Shown in pieces: positions 23,198 to 30,927 of a stretch of 39,644 nt of DNA. A program made the translations under genes and the position numbers. Under the pieces are notes generated by a model. It had not been told where the DNA came from and did no database searches. It worked only from the letters and a program-made list of their open reading frames with translations. Numbering within the stretch: the first letter of the stretch is position 1; the number at the start of each line of letters is the position of its first letter. The stretch spans positions 1-39,644 of the forward strand of contig DATIXJ010000050.1 in the NCBI GenBank assembly GCA_035518715.1, written 5' to 3'. The DNA is from DATIXJ01 sp035518715 (GTDB lineage: Bacteria > Bacteroidota > Ignavibacteria > UBA10030 > SZUA-254).

Positions 23198-24211
23198 CTA
23201 CGCTAACGTCCCCCAGATGCGCAGACGACTGACACCGCCGTCGGGAAAGATGTTCAGCCGGACGTGAGTCGCAGGAGATGGCTTTCGCAGCTGCTGAGCA
23301 AAGACGTGACGCTTGTGCGGAGAAAGTTTCGTTTCCGGCAGGAGCTCCTTCCAGCGAATATCGGGCGATGACAACGCATCGACACCGCCGGCAGGTTCAT
23401 GGCAGATTTCGAGAGAACAGCGTTCGGGCGAGTTCCCCTTGAAGTGGTTTGTATCGACTTCGATCTTTCTGATCAATCCGGAATGACCGAGGCGAATGAT
23501 CGCCCAATCGTGACCGGGGCCGCGCCTGCGCCGGGTTTCCCAGCCATCGCTCATCGATTCCGAGCGTCCGGGCATGATGAGATTTTCTTTCGAGCCAAAA
23601 AACATATCGCTTGCCGCCGGAACTGTTCCTCCGTTCACCACAGCAGCGAGGTCGATAAGTGCTGTGCGGGAGACAGAATCCCAGTCGGGCAATGCGACTC
23701 CGTACGCCCGAAATCGGGCAACGCCCCCATCCGGATAAATGTTGAGGCGCAGGTGCGTCCATCGATCTCGACCGCCGACGGGAAAGAGGTTCTGGGCACC
23801 CGGCTTCAGTGGTGACCGGGGGAGGATCTCCGTCCACGAATTTGAAGATTCCTGCAGCTTGCGTGTTGCGGCAGATCCCTGCAGATGACATGCATCAACG
23901 GACGCGTACATCGGGTGATTCCCGAGAAAATGATTCGTGTCGATATCGACACCATGTATACTTCCCTTCACCCCAAGCTCAATGATACACCAGTCGTGCC
24001 CGGGTCCGCGCCGCCGCCGGGTTTCCCATCCGTCCATCCACTTTCCCCGATCGGTGTATTTCCCGGGAAGAAATTCTCCCCTCCCTCTCTTGAGCAAATT
24101 CTCCTTCGGTGCAAAAAAGTCATCGCTTGCAGCGATCGTCTTCCCGCCGATTCGTTCGGATATCAGATCGATCAAACCTTCAAATGCCACGCTTGTGTTT
24201 GCCGGATCCAT
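23198..24211 (-). CDS. alc: Allantoicase
   Basis: A 337-residue allantoicase, which hydrolyses allantoate to ureidoglycolate and urea. The protein is a tandem duplication of a jelly-roll domain: both halves carry DGWETRRRRGPGHDW followed by a short strand and VDTNHFxGN (first copy about residues 54-95, second about 225-262). The ATG at 24211 has an AAGGGAAG ribosome-binding site and lies three bases after the allantoinase stop. Nothing suggests a defect. Confidence 0.95.
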   Translation of the reverse strand: MDPANTSVAFEGLIDLISERIGGKTIAASDDFFAPKENLLKRGRGEFLPGKYTDRGKWMDGWETRRRRGPGHDWCIIELGVKGSIHGVDIDTNHFLGNHPMYASVDACHLQGSAATRKLQESSNSWTEILPRSPLKPGAQNLFPVGGRDRWTHLRLNIYPDGGVARFRAYGVALPDWDSVSRTALIDLAAVVNGGTVPAASDMFFGSKENLIMPGRSESMSDGWETRRRRGPGHDWAIIRLGHSGLIRKIEVDTNHFKGNSPERCSLEICHEPAGGVDALSSPDIRWKELLPETKLSPHKRHVFAQQLRKPSPATHVRLNIFPDGGVSRLRIWGTLA

Positions 24212-24214
24212 TGT

Positions 24215-25582
24215 TTACTTCCCTTTATTTGTTCGTTTACGAAATAGAACCATTCCCCGTTGTGGACCTTCAACCCGTCCGTTCTCGAACACCTTGCTGC
24301 CTCTCAGAAAAGTCGTCATGACCTTGCCGTATAATCTTTCATTCACATACGGTGTAAGTTTATGACGATGGAAATTCATTGACGGGTCCACCACAAACGA
24401 CGCGTTCGGATCCCACACGATCAGGTCGGCATCACAACCGGGGGCGATACGACCTTTCCGCCCCCCAAGGCCGGCAAATGCGGCGGGCTGTTCCGACATC
24501 CATCGAATGACTTTGTCAGGTCCAAATCCTCTCGTGCGCGCTTCCGTCCAGACAATCGAAAGTCCGAACTGCAGCGACGAGATCCCGCCCCAGGCATTCC
24601 GGAAATCTCCGGCTTCGACACACTTCAAAGAAGGCGGAGCCGGCGAATGATCCGAAACGACAAAATCGAGAATTCCATTTTTCAGCGCATCCCACAATTC
24701 TTCCCGATTCGCACGATCCCGGATCGGAGGAGCACACTTGAACCGCGTATCACCGTCGGCAATGTCGTTCGCATCCCAAAAGAGATAATGCGGACATGTT
24801 TCTGCCGTAATCAGACCCTTATTTGTCTGCCGGACTCTTTCCAGCAACGGAAGTGTGTCGGATGAAGATACATGAACGATGTGGACTTTGCAACTGTACT
24901 CTTCGGCAAGACGCGTGAGGAGTTCAACAGCATCTCTTTCCCACTTCCCGGGCCGCGATGAGAGATATTCAGAATATGAATGTCCCGAGTTCCGAATCGC
25001 CTGAGGTGCATCGTCGGTGAGTTCGCAATGGACAAGAAGAGGAAGTTCGTGCTCCGCGATACGCGGCATCGCTCTGCGAAGTTCCTCCTCACGGACCGGT
25101 GGAAATTCCTCAATTCCCGAATCGATAAGAAATGCCTTGAGTCCGAACACACCCGAGGTCATCAATGATTCAAGCTCGCCGAAATTCCCGGGGACCAATC
25201 CGCCGTAAAACCCGCAGTCGACGAAGAGCTTTCCTTCTGCGGCTCTGCATTTCTCGGCGAAAGCCGAAGTGCTGGTAGTAACAGGCGAACTGTTGAGCGG
25301 CATTTCGATCAGTGTCGTTATGCCGCCTCCGGCCGCAGCACGCGTCGCATGCTCGAATCCTTCCCAATCCGTTCTCCCCGGCTCATTGATGTGGACATGC
25401 GTGTCGACAAGACCGGGACTGATAATCAGATCGCCAAAATCTTCCACAGGAATTCCGCGAACGGAATCCTCGCTGGTCCCGACGTCGGCAATGCGTCCGC
25501 CGCTGATTCTTATTGAGGCGGGTTTCATGCCATCGGGCAGAATGACCTTGCTACTCCTGATGATATATGTCGGCGAGTCCAT
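24215..25582 (-). CDS. allB: Allantoinase
   Basis: A 455-residue allantoinase of the dihydroorotase-like amidohydrolase group; it opens allantoin to allantoate. Metal ligands are complete: VDTHVHINEPG, the Lys of VFGLKAFLID that is carboxylated in this family, LLVHCEL, VHIVHVSSS and VVSDHSPAPPS. The GRTDWEGFEHATRAAAGGGITTLIEMP segment matches allantoinases closely. It begins 48 bases after the xdhB stop, the widest gap inside the operon, with GGGG immediately before the ATG. Confidence 0.95.
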   Translation of the reverse strand: MDSPTYIIRSSKVILPDGMKPASIRISGGRIADVGTSEDSVRGIPVEDFGDLIISPGLVDTHVHINEPGRTDWEGFEHATRAAAGGGITTLIEMPLNSSPVTTSTSAFAEKCRAAEGKLFVDCGFYGGLVPGNFGELESLMTSGVFGLKAFLIDSGIEEFPPVREEELRRAMPRIAEHELPLLVHCELTDDAPQAIRNSGHSYSEYLSSRPGKWERDAVELLTRLAEEYSCKVHIVHVSSSDTLPLLERVRQTNKGLITAETCPHYLFWDANDIADGDTRFKCAPPIRDRANREELWDALKNGILDFVVSDHSPAPPSLKCVEAGDFRNAWGGISSLQFGLSIVWTEARTRGFGPDKVIRWMSEQPAAFAGLGGRKGRIAPGCDADLIVWDPNASFVVDPSMNFHRHKLTPYVNERLYGKVMTTFLRGSKVFENGRVEGPQRGMVLFRKRTNKGK

Positions 25583-25630
25583 TCCCCTGACCGGGTGAAT
25601 GTTGAACGTTTTGTCCGTGTACGAGACAGA

Positions 25631-27979
25631 TTACCTGACTGCCGCAACCTCCCGGGCAGTTTGATGCTCGGCAGTCAGCTTCTGTTTGAGATTTTCTATG
25701 GAAAGGAGAATCACCTCGTTCGTTGCTGGGAGGGAAAATTCCGGCTCAAACTTGTGATCAGCCACCGCGGATATCGCATCCTTGATGGCGAGCCAGCAGG
25801 AAAGTGAAAGCATGAACGGAGGTTCCGCTACGGCTTTGCTCTGGCGGATCGTATTCGGGTTGGGAACACCTTCCAATAATTGTGTGCGGAAATCCTTCGG
25901 GATATCCTGAACCGATGGAATCTTGTAGGTATCGGGAGAATGGGTCATGAGATTTCCCCTTTCATCCCACTTGATTTCCTCGGTTGTGCACCAGCCGACG
26001 CCCTGAATATATCCGCCCTCGATCTGGCCGAGGTCAATACCGGGGTTGAGGGAGTTTCCGACGTCATGAAGTATATCCGTTCGTACGATCGTGTGGCGAC
26101 CGGTCAGAACATCGAGCACAATTTCCGTGACGGCCATGCCGAATGCAAAATAGTGGAACGGCTTGCCAAATCCCTTACGTTTGTCCCAACCGATATCCGG
26201 CGTCTTATAAAATCCCGTCGCACTGAGACTGACCTGCCGCTGATTCAAAACGGGCATCGCCTCAGAAAACGGAATTTTCCGGTCGGGATGATCACTGTCG
26301 AAGATCTGTTCATGCTCGAAACGGACCGACGCGGGACCTGAAGGTGCCGAGGGATGCTCTTCCGTAAATATGCGCGCAACCTCTTCAGCAATTCTCGCTT
26401 TTAGAATATCGGCAGCATTCTTGATTGCCATCCCGTTCAGGTCGGCACCGGCGGAAGCCGCCGTTGCCGAAGTATTGGGGACTTTGGCGGTGTTCGTGGC
26501 ATTCACCTTGACGCGGTCGAGTGAAACACCGAATTCCGCTGCTGCGACCTGCTGCATTTTGGAGTGAAGCCCCTGCCCCATCTCGGTGCCGCCGTGATTC
26601 ACGAGGATCGTTCCATCCTTGTAAATGATGACGAGTGCACCGGCCTGATTCAGAAATGTCGTCGTGAACGAGATCCCAAATTTCACCGGCGTGATCGCCA
26701 GGCCTTTCTTCAGAAATTCATTTTCTTCGTTGAACTCATTGCACTCTCGCCTTCGCTTCTCATACTCGGACGAGGCAAGGAGCTGTCGGATGATCACCGG
26801 AATGCGATTGTTCTCGACCTGCTGCCCGTAATGCGTTGTATTCCTCGCGTCGGTTCCGTAGAAATTTCTCCGGCGGATATCGGCAGCATCTTTTTTCAGG
26901 AATCGCGCAATCCGGTCGATTACTGTCTCCATCACCGCCATGCCCTGCGGACCGCCGAAACCTCTGAATGCCGTATTCGAAGGGAGGTTGGTCTTCCAGA
27001 CATTTCCGACAACGCGGAGATTCGGAATGTAATACGCATTATCCACATGAAGCATTGCACGCTCCATGATCGCAAAGGAAAGATCGATGGCCATGCCGCC
27101 GTCGGAATTCAGCTCAAACGACGCGGCGTTGATTTCCCCTTCATTCGTAAAACCGATCTCATATCGTGAGAGGAATCGGTGACGCTTTCCCGTCATGATC
27201 ATATCGTCATCGCGGAAGAGACGGATTTTCACCGGTGCATGCGTTGCGTTGCAGAGCAACGCCGCCCAGCATGCCGTGTGATTCGCCTGTGTTTCCTTTC
27301 CACCAAACCCGCCGCCCATGCGGCGCACTTCCGCCACAACTTCGTTTTTGGGGATATTAAGAACTTCGGCAATCAGTGCCTGAGTTTCGGAAGGATGCTG
27401 TGAAGAGCTGAACACATTGATCTCCCTTCCCTCACCCGGCATACAGAGACACACCTGCGACTCGAGATACCAGTGTTCCTGTGCGCCGGTACGAAGTTCA
27501 CCGCGGAGAACATGAGCCGACTTTCTGAGCTCTTCATCCACCATTCCCCGCTCGATGTTCGTTGACGGGCCGAGAAGAGCTTTCTTCTCGATGGCTTGTT
27601 CGAGTGTGAGGATTGCCTCCAGCGGTTCGAATTCCACCCGGATCAGCCGCTCCGCCTCCCGGCATTGCGCTTCAGTCTCTGCGGCAATCAGGAACATCGC
27701 CTGTCCGATGCAGAAGACTTCCTTCTCCGCGAGACACGGCTCATCCTTGACCACAGGACCCATTTGATTGTGCCCCGGAATATCCTTGTACGAAAGCACT
27801 GCACGCACACCGGGAACATTTCGCGCTGCCGAAAGGTCACTGGAAGTGATCCGCGCATGAGCATGTGGGCTGTACACAACGCGACCCACAAGAAGGCGTT
27901 CATTGACAAGAATATCGTCGATGTAGACAGCTTCGCCGGTAACGTGCTTTTCGGCAGATTCGTGAGGAGGATAGTTCAT
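25631..27979 (-). CDS. xdhB: Xanthine dehydrogenase molybdopterin-binding subunit
   Basis: A 782-residue large subunit. It carries the molybdenum active site that oxidises hypoxanthine and xanthine to urate. Motifs are GGGFGGKE (222-229), the substrate-binding Arg in MERAML (R307), SNTAFRGFGGPQG (F338-R339...F341), GGTEMGQGLHSKM and the catalytic Glu719 in KAVAEPP. The last motif has Ala where xanthine dehydrogenases usually have Gly (VGEPP); the Glu is kept. All residues linked to xanthine rather than CO or aldehyde specificity that I could check are present. The start overlaps the xdhA stop by four bases (ATGA). Confidence 0.96.
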   Translation of the reverse strand: MNYPPHESAEKHVTGEAVYIDDILVNERLLVGRVVYSPHAHARITSSDLSAARNVPGVRAVLSYKDIPGHNQMGPVVKDEPCLAEKEVFCIGQAMFLIAAETEAQCREAERLIRVEFEPLEAILTLEQAIEKKALLGPSTNIERGMVDEELRKSAHVLRGELRTGAQEHWYLESQVCLCMPGEGREINVFSSSQHPSETQALIAEVLNIPKNEVVAEVRRMGGGFGGKETQANHTACWAALLCNATHAPVKIRLFRDDDMIMTGKRHRFLSRYEIGFTNEGEINAASFELNSDGGMAIDLSFAIMERAMLHVDNAYYIPNLRVVGNVWKTNLPSNTAFRGFGGPQGMAVMETVIDRIARFLKKDAADIRRRNFYGTDARNTTHYGQQVENNRIPVIIRQLLASSEYEKRRRECNEFNEENEFLKKGLAITPVKFGISFTTTFLNQAGALVIIYKDGTILVNHGGTEMGQGLHSKMQQVAAAEFGVSLDRVKVNATNTAKVPNTSATAASAGADLNGMAIKNAADILKARIAEEVARIFTEEHPSAPSGPASVRFEHEQIFDSDHPDRKIPFSEAMPVLNQRQVSLSATGFYKTPDIGWDKRKGFGKPFHYFAFGMAVTEIVLDVLTGRHTIVRTDILHDVGNSLNPGIDLGQIEGGYIQGVGWCTTEEIKWDERGNLMTHSPDTYKIPSVQDIPKDFRTQLLEGVPNPNTIRQSKAVAEPPFMLSLSCWLAIKDAISAVADHKFEPEFSLPATNEVILLSIENLKQKLTAEHQTAREVAAVR

Positions 27980-29409
27980 ACCGTTTCGCTCCAGAATTTC
28001 ATCAGGAGATTCTCCGCAGCTTTAGTGCGCATGTGTGCACCCGCTCGGGCATCCGAGATCGGGACGAAGTTCTCGCCGACAAGATGCGTGGCACGATCGA
28101 CGATTTCCTTAGTCCACTGTTTCCCCATGAGAAATTGTTCTGCATCGCGAGCGCGTTTCACACGCTCTGCCAAGCCGCCGTAGGCGAGTATCACATCTGT
28201 AACTTCATTCCGGTCATTCAGTGCAAGACGAAATCCACCGCTGACCGTGGAGATATCCAGATCTTTCCGTTTTGAGATCTTGTATGACTTCACCATCGTC
28301 CCCTGATTCACTTTGGGGAGAATGATCTTCGTGATCAGTTCATCCGGACGACGGAGAGTCTTCCGGTACCCTGTGATGAACTGATCGAGCGGTGCCTCCC
28401 GCCGGCCATTGATACTTTCCAAAACGACCGTTGCACGATAGGCAACAAGTACGGGAATCAAATCACCAATCGGAGATGCGGTACCGAGATTTCCGCCAAG
28501 CGTAGCAACATTCCGGATTTGTTTGGAACCGAATACTGTGAGCATTTCATCGAGTGCTGGAAATTCCTTCCCGATCACCTCATGGACTTCCTGCAGCGGG
28601 ATTCCGGCCCCGACACGAAACGCCGATCCGGTATCTGCGCATTCTTTCAGCTCTTCAACATCCGACAAATCGAGGATATGAGGAAGAAGTTCGTGCCGTT
28701 TCGTGACTCGCAGGGCGATATCCGTCGCACCGCAGATGACGAGCGTATCCGGTTCGTGGTGGAGAACGGATACGGCTTCGGAGAGACTCGCCGGCTTGCG
28801 GTAATGCTGGAATGTTGTCCGGATATCCACCGAACCGCGCGGAATCGACTGGAGCAGCCGTATGATCTCGGGCTCCTGCCGGGAAAAGTGATCCGAACAG
28901 CCGTGGATACACGATGCGGCGGCGGCCTCGACGATCGGACGATATCCCGTACACCGGCAGAGATTTCCCGTGAGCGCATCATCGATCTGTTCACGCGACG
29001 GGTGATCGATATTCTTATAGAGCGAAAACATCGACATCACGATTCCCGGCGTGCAGAACCCGCACTGACTGCCATACGATTCTACCATCGATTGCTGGAC
29101 AGGATGGAGAGCGCCGGCGGGATCACGGAGATTTTCAACCGTGATGAGCTGTTTGCCATGGAGCACGGGGAGAAACACGAGGCAGGAGTCGACCGCTTTG
29201 TACCGGAGAGAATTCCCATTGTGAAGTTCCGCCAGAACGACGGTACATGCGCCGCAGTCGCCTTCAGCGCAACCTTCCTTCACACCTTTGTGATCGGGAA
29301 GTGAGCGGAGATAATTCAACACCGTCGTTGTGGGAGATACTTCGGAGCCGGCGGCGAAATCAATCGTTCGCAGCTTGCCGTCAAGAATGAATGTGATTGC
29401 AGAATTCAT
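27976..29409 (-). CDS. xdhA: Xanthine dehydrogenase small subunit (2x 2Fe-2S, FAD)
   Basis: A 477-residue fusion of iron-sulfur and FAD domains, the usual XdhA organisation. First 2Fe-2S cluster: Cys47, Cys52, Cys55 in GCAEGDCGACTVV and Cys76. Second cluster: Cys116, Cys119, Cys151, Cys153 in SQCGFCTPGI and NLCRCTGY. The FAD domain follows from about residue 200 with VICGATDIAL, FGSKQIRNVATLGGNLGTAS and SKRKDLDISTV. It passes electrons from the molybdenum site of XdhB to FAD and then NAD or another acceptor. It begins six bases after the guanine-deaminase-like gene. Confidence 0.96.
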   Translation of the reverse strand: MNSAITFILDGKLRTIDFAAGSEVSPTTTVLNYLRSLPDHKGVKEGCAEGDCGACTVVLAELHNGNSLRYKAVDSCLVFLPVLHGKQLITVENLRDPAGALHPVQQSMVESYGSQCGFCTPGIVMSMFSLYKNIDHPSREQIDDALTGNLCRCTGYRPIVEAAAASCIHGCSDHFSRQEPEIIRLLQSIPRGSVDIRTTFQHYRKPASLSEAVSVLHHEPDTLVICGATDIALRVTKRHELLPHILDLSDVEELKECADTGSAFRVGAGIPLQEVHEVIGKEFPALDEMLTVFGSKQIRNVATLGGNLGTASPIGDLIPVLVAYRATVVLESINGRREAPLDQFITGYRKTLRRPDELITKIILPKVNQGTMVKSYKISKRKDLDISTVSGGFRLALNDRNEVTDVILAYGGLAERVKRARDAEQFLMGKQWTKEIVDRATHLVGENFVPISDARAGAHMRTKAAENLLMKFWSETV

Positions 29410-29415
29410 CGCATT

Positions 29416-30744
29416 TCACATCCGATCGAGGAGCTTTTTGCGTTCCCGCCGGGCGCCTTCCAGAAGCGCCTCTTCATCAATCGTCGTAAACGACCGGTCA
29501 CGGTAGAGCCACCTGCCGTCAATCATCACGGAAACCACATTTTCGGGGCTCCCCGAATGCACTATAGTAGAGTATGGAGAACCGTCGCAGTCGACCGGGT
29601 TCCAGATCCGTTCGACGTCGAGTACAACGAGGTCTGCTTTCTTGCCGGGTTCGAGTGTGCCGATTTCCTTTCCGAGACCGAGCGCCCCGGCACCGCTGCG
29701 CGTCGCCATACCGAATACCTGTTCCGCCGGCATGGCGGTGGGTCCGTGCTGTGGTTTTTGCATGAGCGATGCAAGACGCATCTCCTGGAACATATCCAGC
29801 GTATTATTGCACGGAGCGCCGTCGGCACCAAGCGAGACATTGATCCCGGAGGAAAGCAGGAGCGGCACATCCGCGATCCCGGATGCCAATTTCAGATTTG
29901 ACGACGGGCAGTGAGCAATGTTTGTGCGGGAAGATTGGAGCATTGAGATTTCGGAGGCATTCAGGTGAATCCCGTGAGCAAGGCAACTCCGGTCAGAGAG
30001 GACGCCGAGATGATGAAGAAACTCGACATTCCTCATGCCGCATCGTTTCTGAACTGCCTCCAGCTCGTTCCTGTTTTCCGAAGCATGGGTGTGAAAGAGC
30101 ATCCCCGGAAAATCATCGAGCATGTCAAATGCCTCATGCAGAAGTGCATCGGTGCAGGAAAGGACGAATCGCGGTGCTACAGCATATTTCACGCGGCCGT
30201 CGTACGAATTGTGCCACTGCCGGGCAAGGGAAAGTGTTGATGAAACCGAGGAGGCGGTCGGCTCTTTGAACCGCGGAACGAGATCGTTGAGATCCATCAT
30301 CGATTTCCCCACAAATGCTCTCAATCCGGATTCTCCTACCGCACGGATGACGGCTTCCTCATGATGAATACTCCCCATATCGAGTATCGTTGTGGTACCC
30401 GAGCGGATCAGCTCCGCAATCCCGAGCATCGCGGAGACATGAACGGATTCCGCATTGTGAGCCGCTTCCAACGGAAAGATCCGCTTCTGCAGCCAATCGA
30501 GAAGCTCCAGATCATCCGCCATACCGCGAAAGAGCGTCTGACAGAGATGGACATGGGTCTGAACAAACCCGGGTATGATCACATGACCTGTTGCATCGAT
30601 CACTTCGCCCGACGCCCGTGCGCCGGCAGCGGAGGGGAGAATTGATTCTATACGGGAATCATTGACAACGATCGTCCCGTTGTGGATGATCTCTCCCCGG
30701 ACGTTTCCCGTTACAATGGTTCCCCCGCGGATAACTGTTGACAT
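29416..30744 (-). CDS. Guanine/8-oxoguanine deaminase-like amidohydrolase (TRZ/ATZ family)
   Basis: A 442-residue cytosolic amidohydrolase of the SsnA/TRZ-ATZ group. Metal ligands are FVQTHVHLCQTLFRG, LFHTHASEN, AHGIHL and LGADGAPCNN. This group includes S-adenosylhomocysteine/5'-deoxyadenosine deaminases, guanine and 8-oxoguanine deaminases, and triazine hydrolases, which cannot be separated with certainty by eye. Because it heads a xanthine to ureidoglycolate operon, deamination of guanine to xanthine is the most economical role (inference). A promoter-like site lies about 60 bases upstream. Confidence 0.82.
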   Translation of the reverse strand: MSTVIRGGTIVTGNVRGEIIHNGTIVVNDSRIESILPSAAGARASGEVIDATGHVIIPGFVQTHVHLCQTLFRGMADDLELLDWLQKRIFPLEAAHNAESVHVSAMLGIAELIRSGTTTILDMGSIHHEEAVIRAVGESGLRAFVGKSMMDLNDLVPRFKEPTASSVSSTLSLARQWHNSYDGRVKYAVAPRFVLSCTDALLHEAFDMLDDFPGMLFHTHASENRNELEAVQKRCGMRNVEFLHHLGVLSDRSCLAHGIHLNASEISMLQSSRTNIAHCPSSNLKLASGIADVPLLLSSGINVSLGADGAPCNNTLDMFQEMRLASLMQKPQHGPTAMPAEQVFGMATRSGAGALGLGKEIGTLEPGKKADLVVLDVERIWNPVDCDGSPYSTIVHSGSPENVVSVMIDGRWLYRDRSFTTIDEEALLEGARRERKKLLDRM

Positions 30745-30802
30745 GGAATAAAACGGTATGTTCTTTTATCATCGTGAGATACGCATACAGATTGCTTCCA
30801 TA

Positions 30803-30830
30803 AATATAGCACTCTGCTGTGAAAAAACAA
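30803..30830 (-). promoter_or_regulatory. Putative promoter of the purine catabolism/Moco operon
   Basis: On the minus strand TTGTTT (30830-30825) and TATATT (30808-30803) are 16 bases apart, with further T after the second element. The leader would be about 55 bases. It lies in the only sizeable gap (183 bases) upstream of the 16-gene run, after the sensor-kinase terminator. Confidence 0.4.
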
Positions 30831-30865
30831 CAAACGGCACAGAGCAGGGGACAGGAGGCTTTTCC

Positions 30866-30902
30866 TGAAATGAAAGAAGCGGCCGGAATTTCAGGTCGCT
30901 TC
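30866..30902 (-). terminator. Probable terminator of the sensor kinase gene
   Basis: GAAGCG (30876-30881) and CGCTTC (30897-30902) form a six-base stem that can be extended inward by two GC pairs past one mismatch; on the minus strand TTTCATTTC follows. It lies 26 bases after the kinase stop. Confidence 0.5.
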
Positions 30903-30927
30903 TCAAGAAATCGTATCCGAACAAACG

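Noticed and set aside
28519..29304. Plus-strand open frame of 261 codons
   Set aside because: Antisense to xdhA, whose eight cluster cysteines and FAD motifs are intact.
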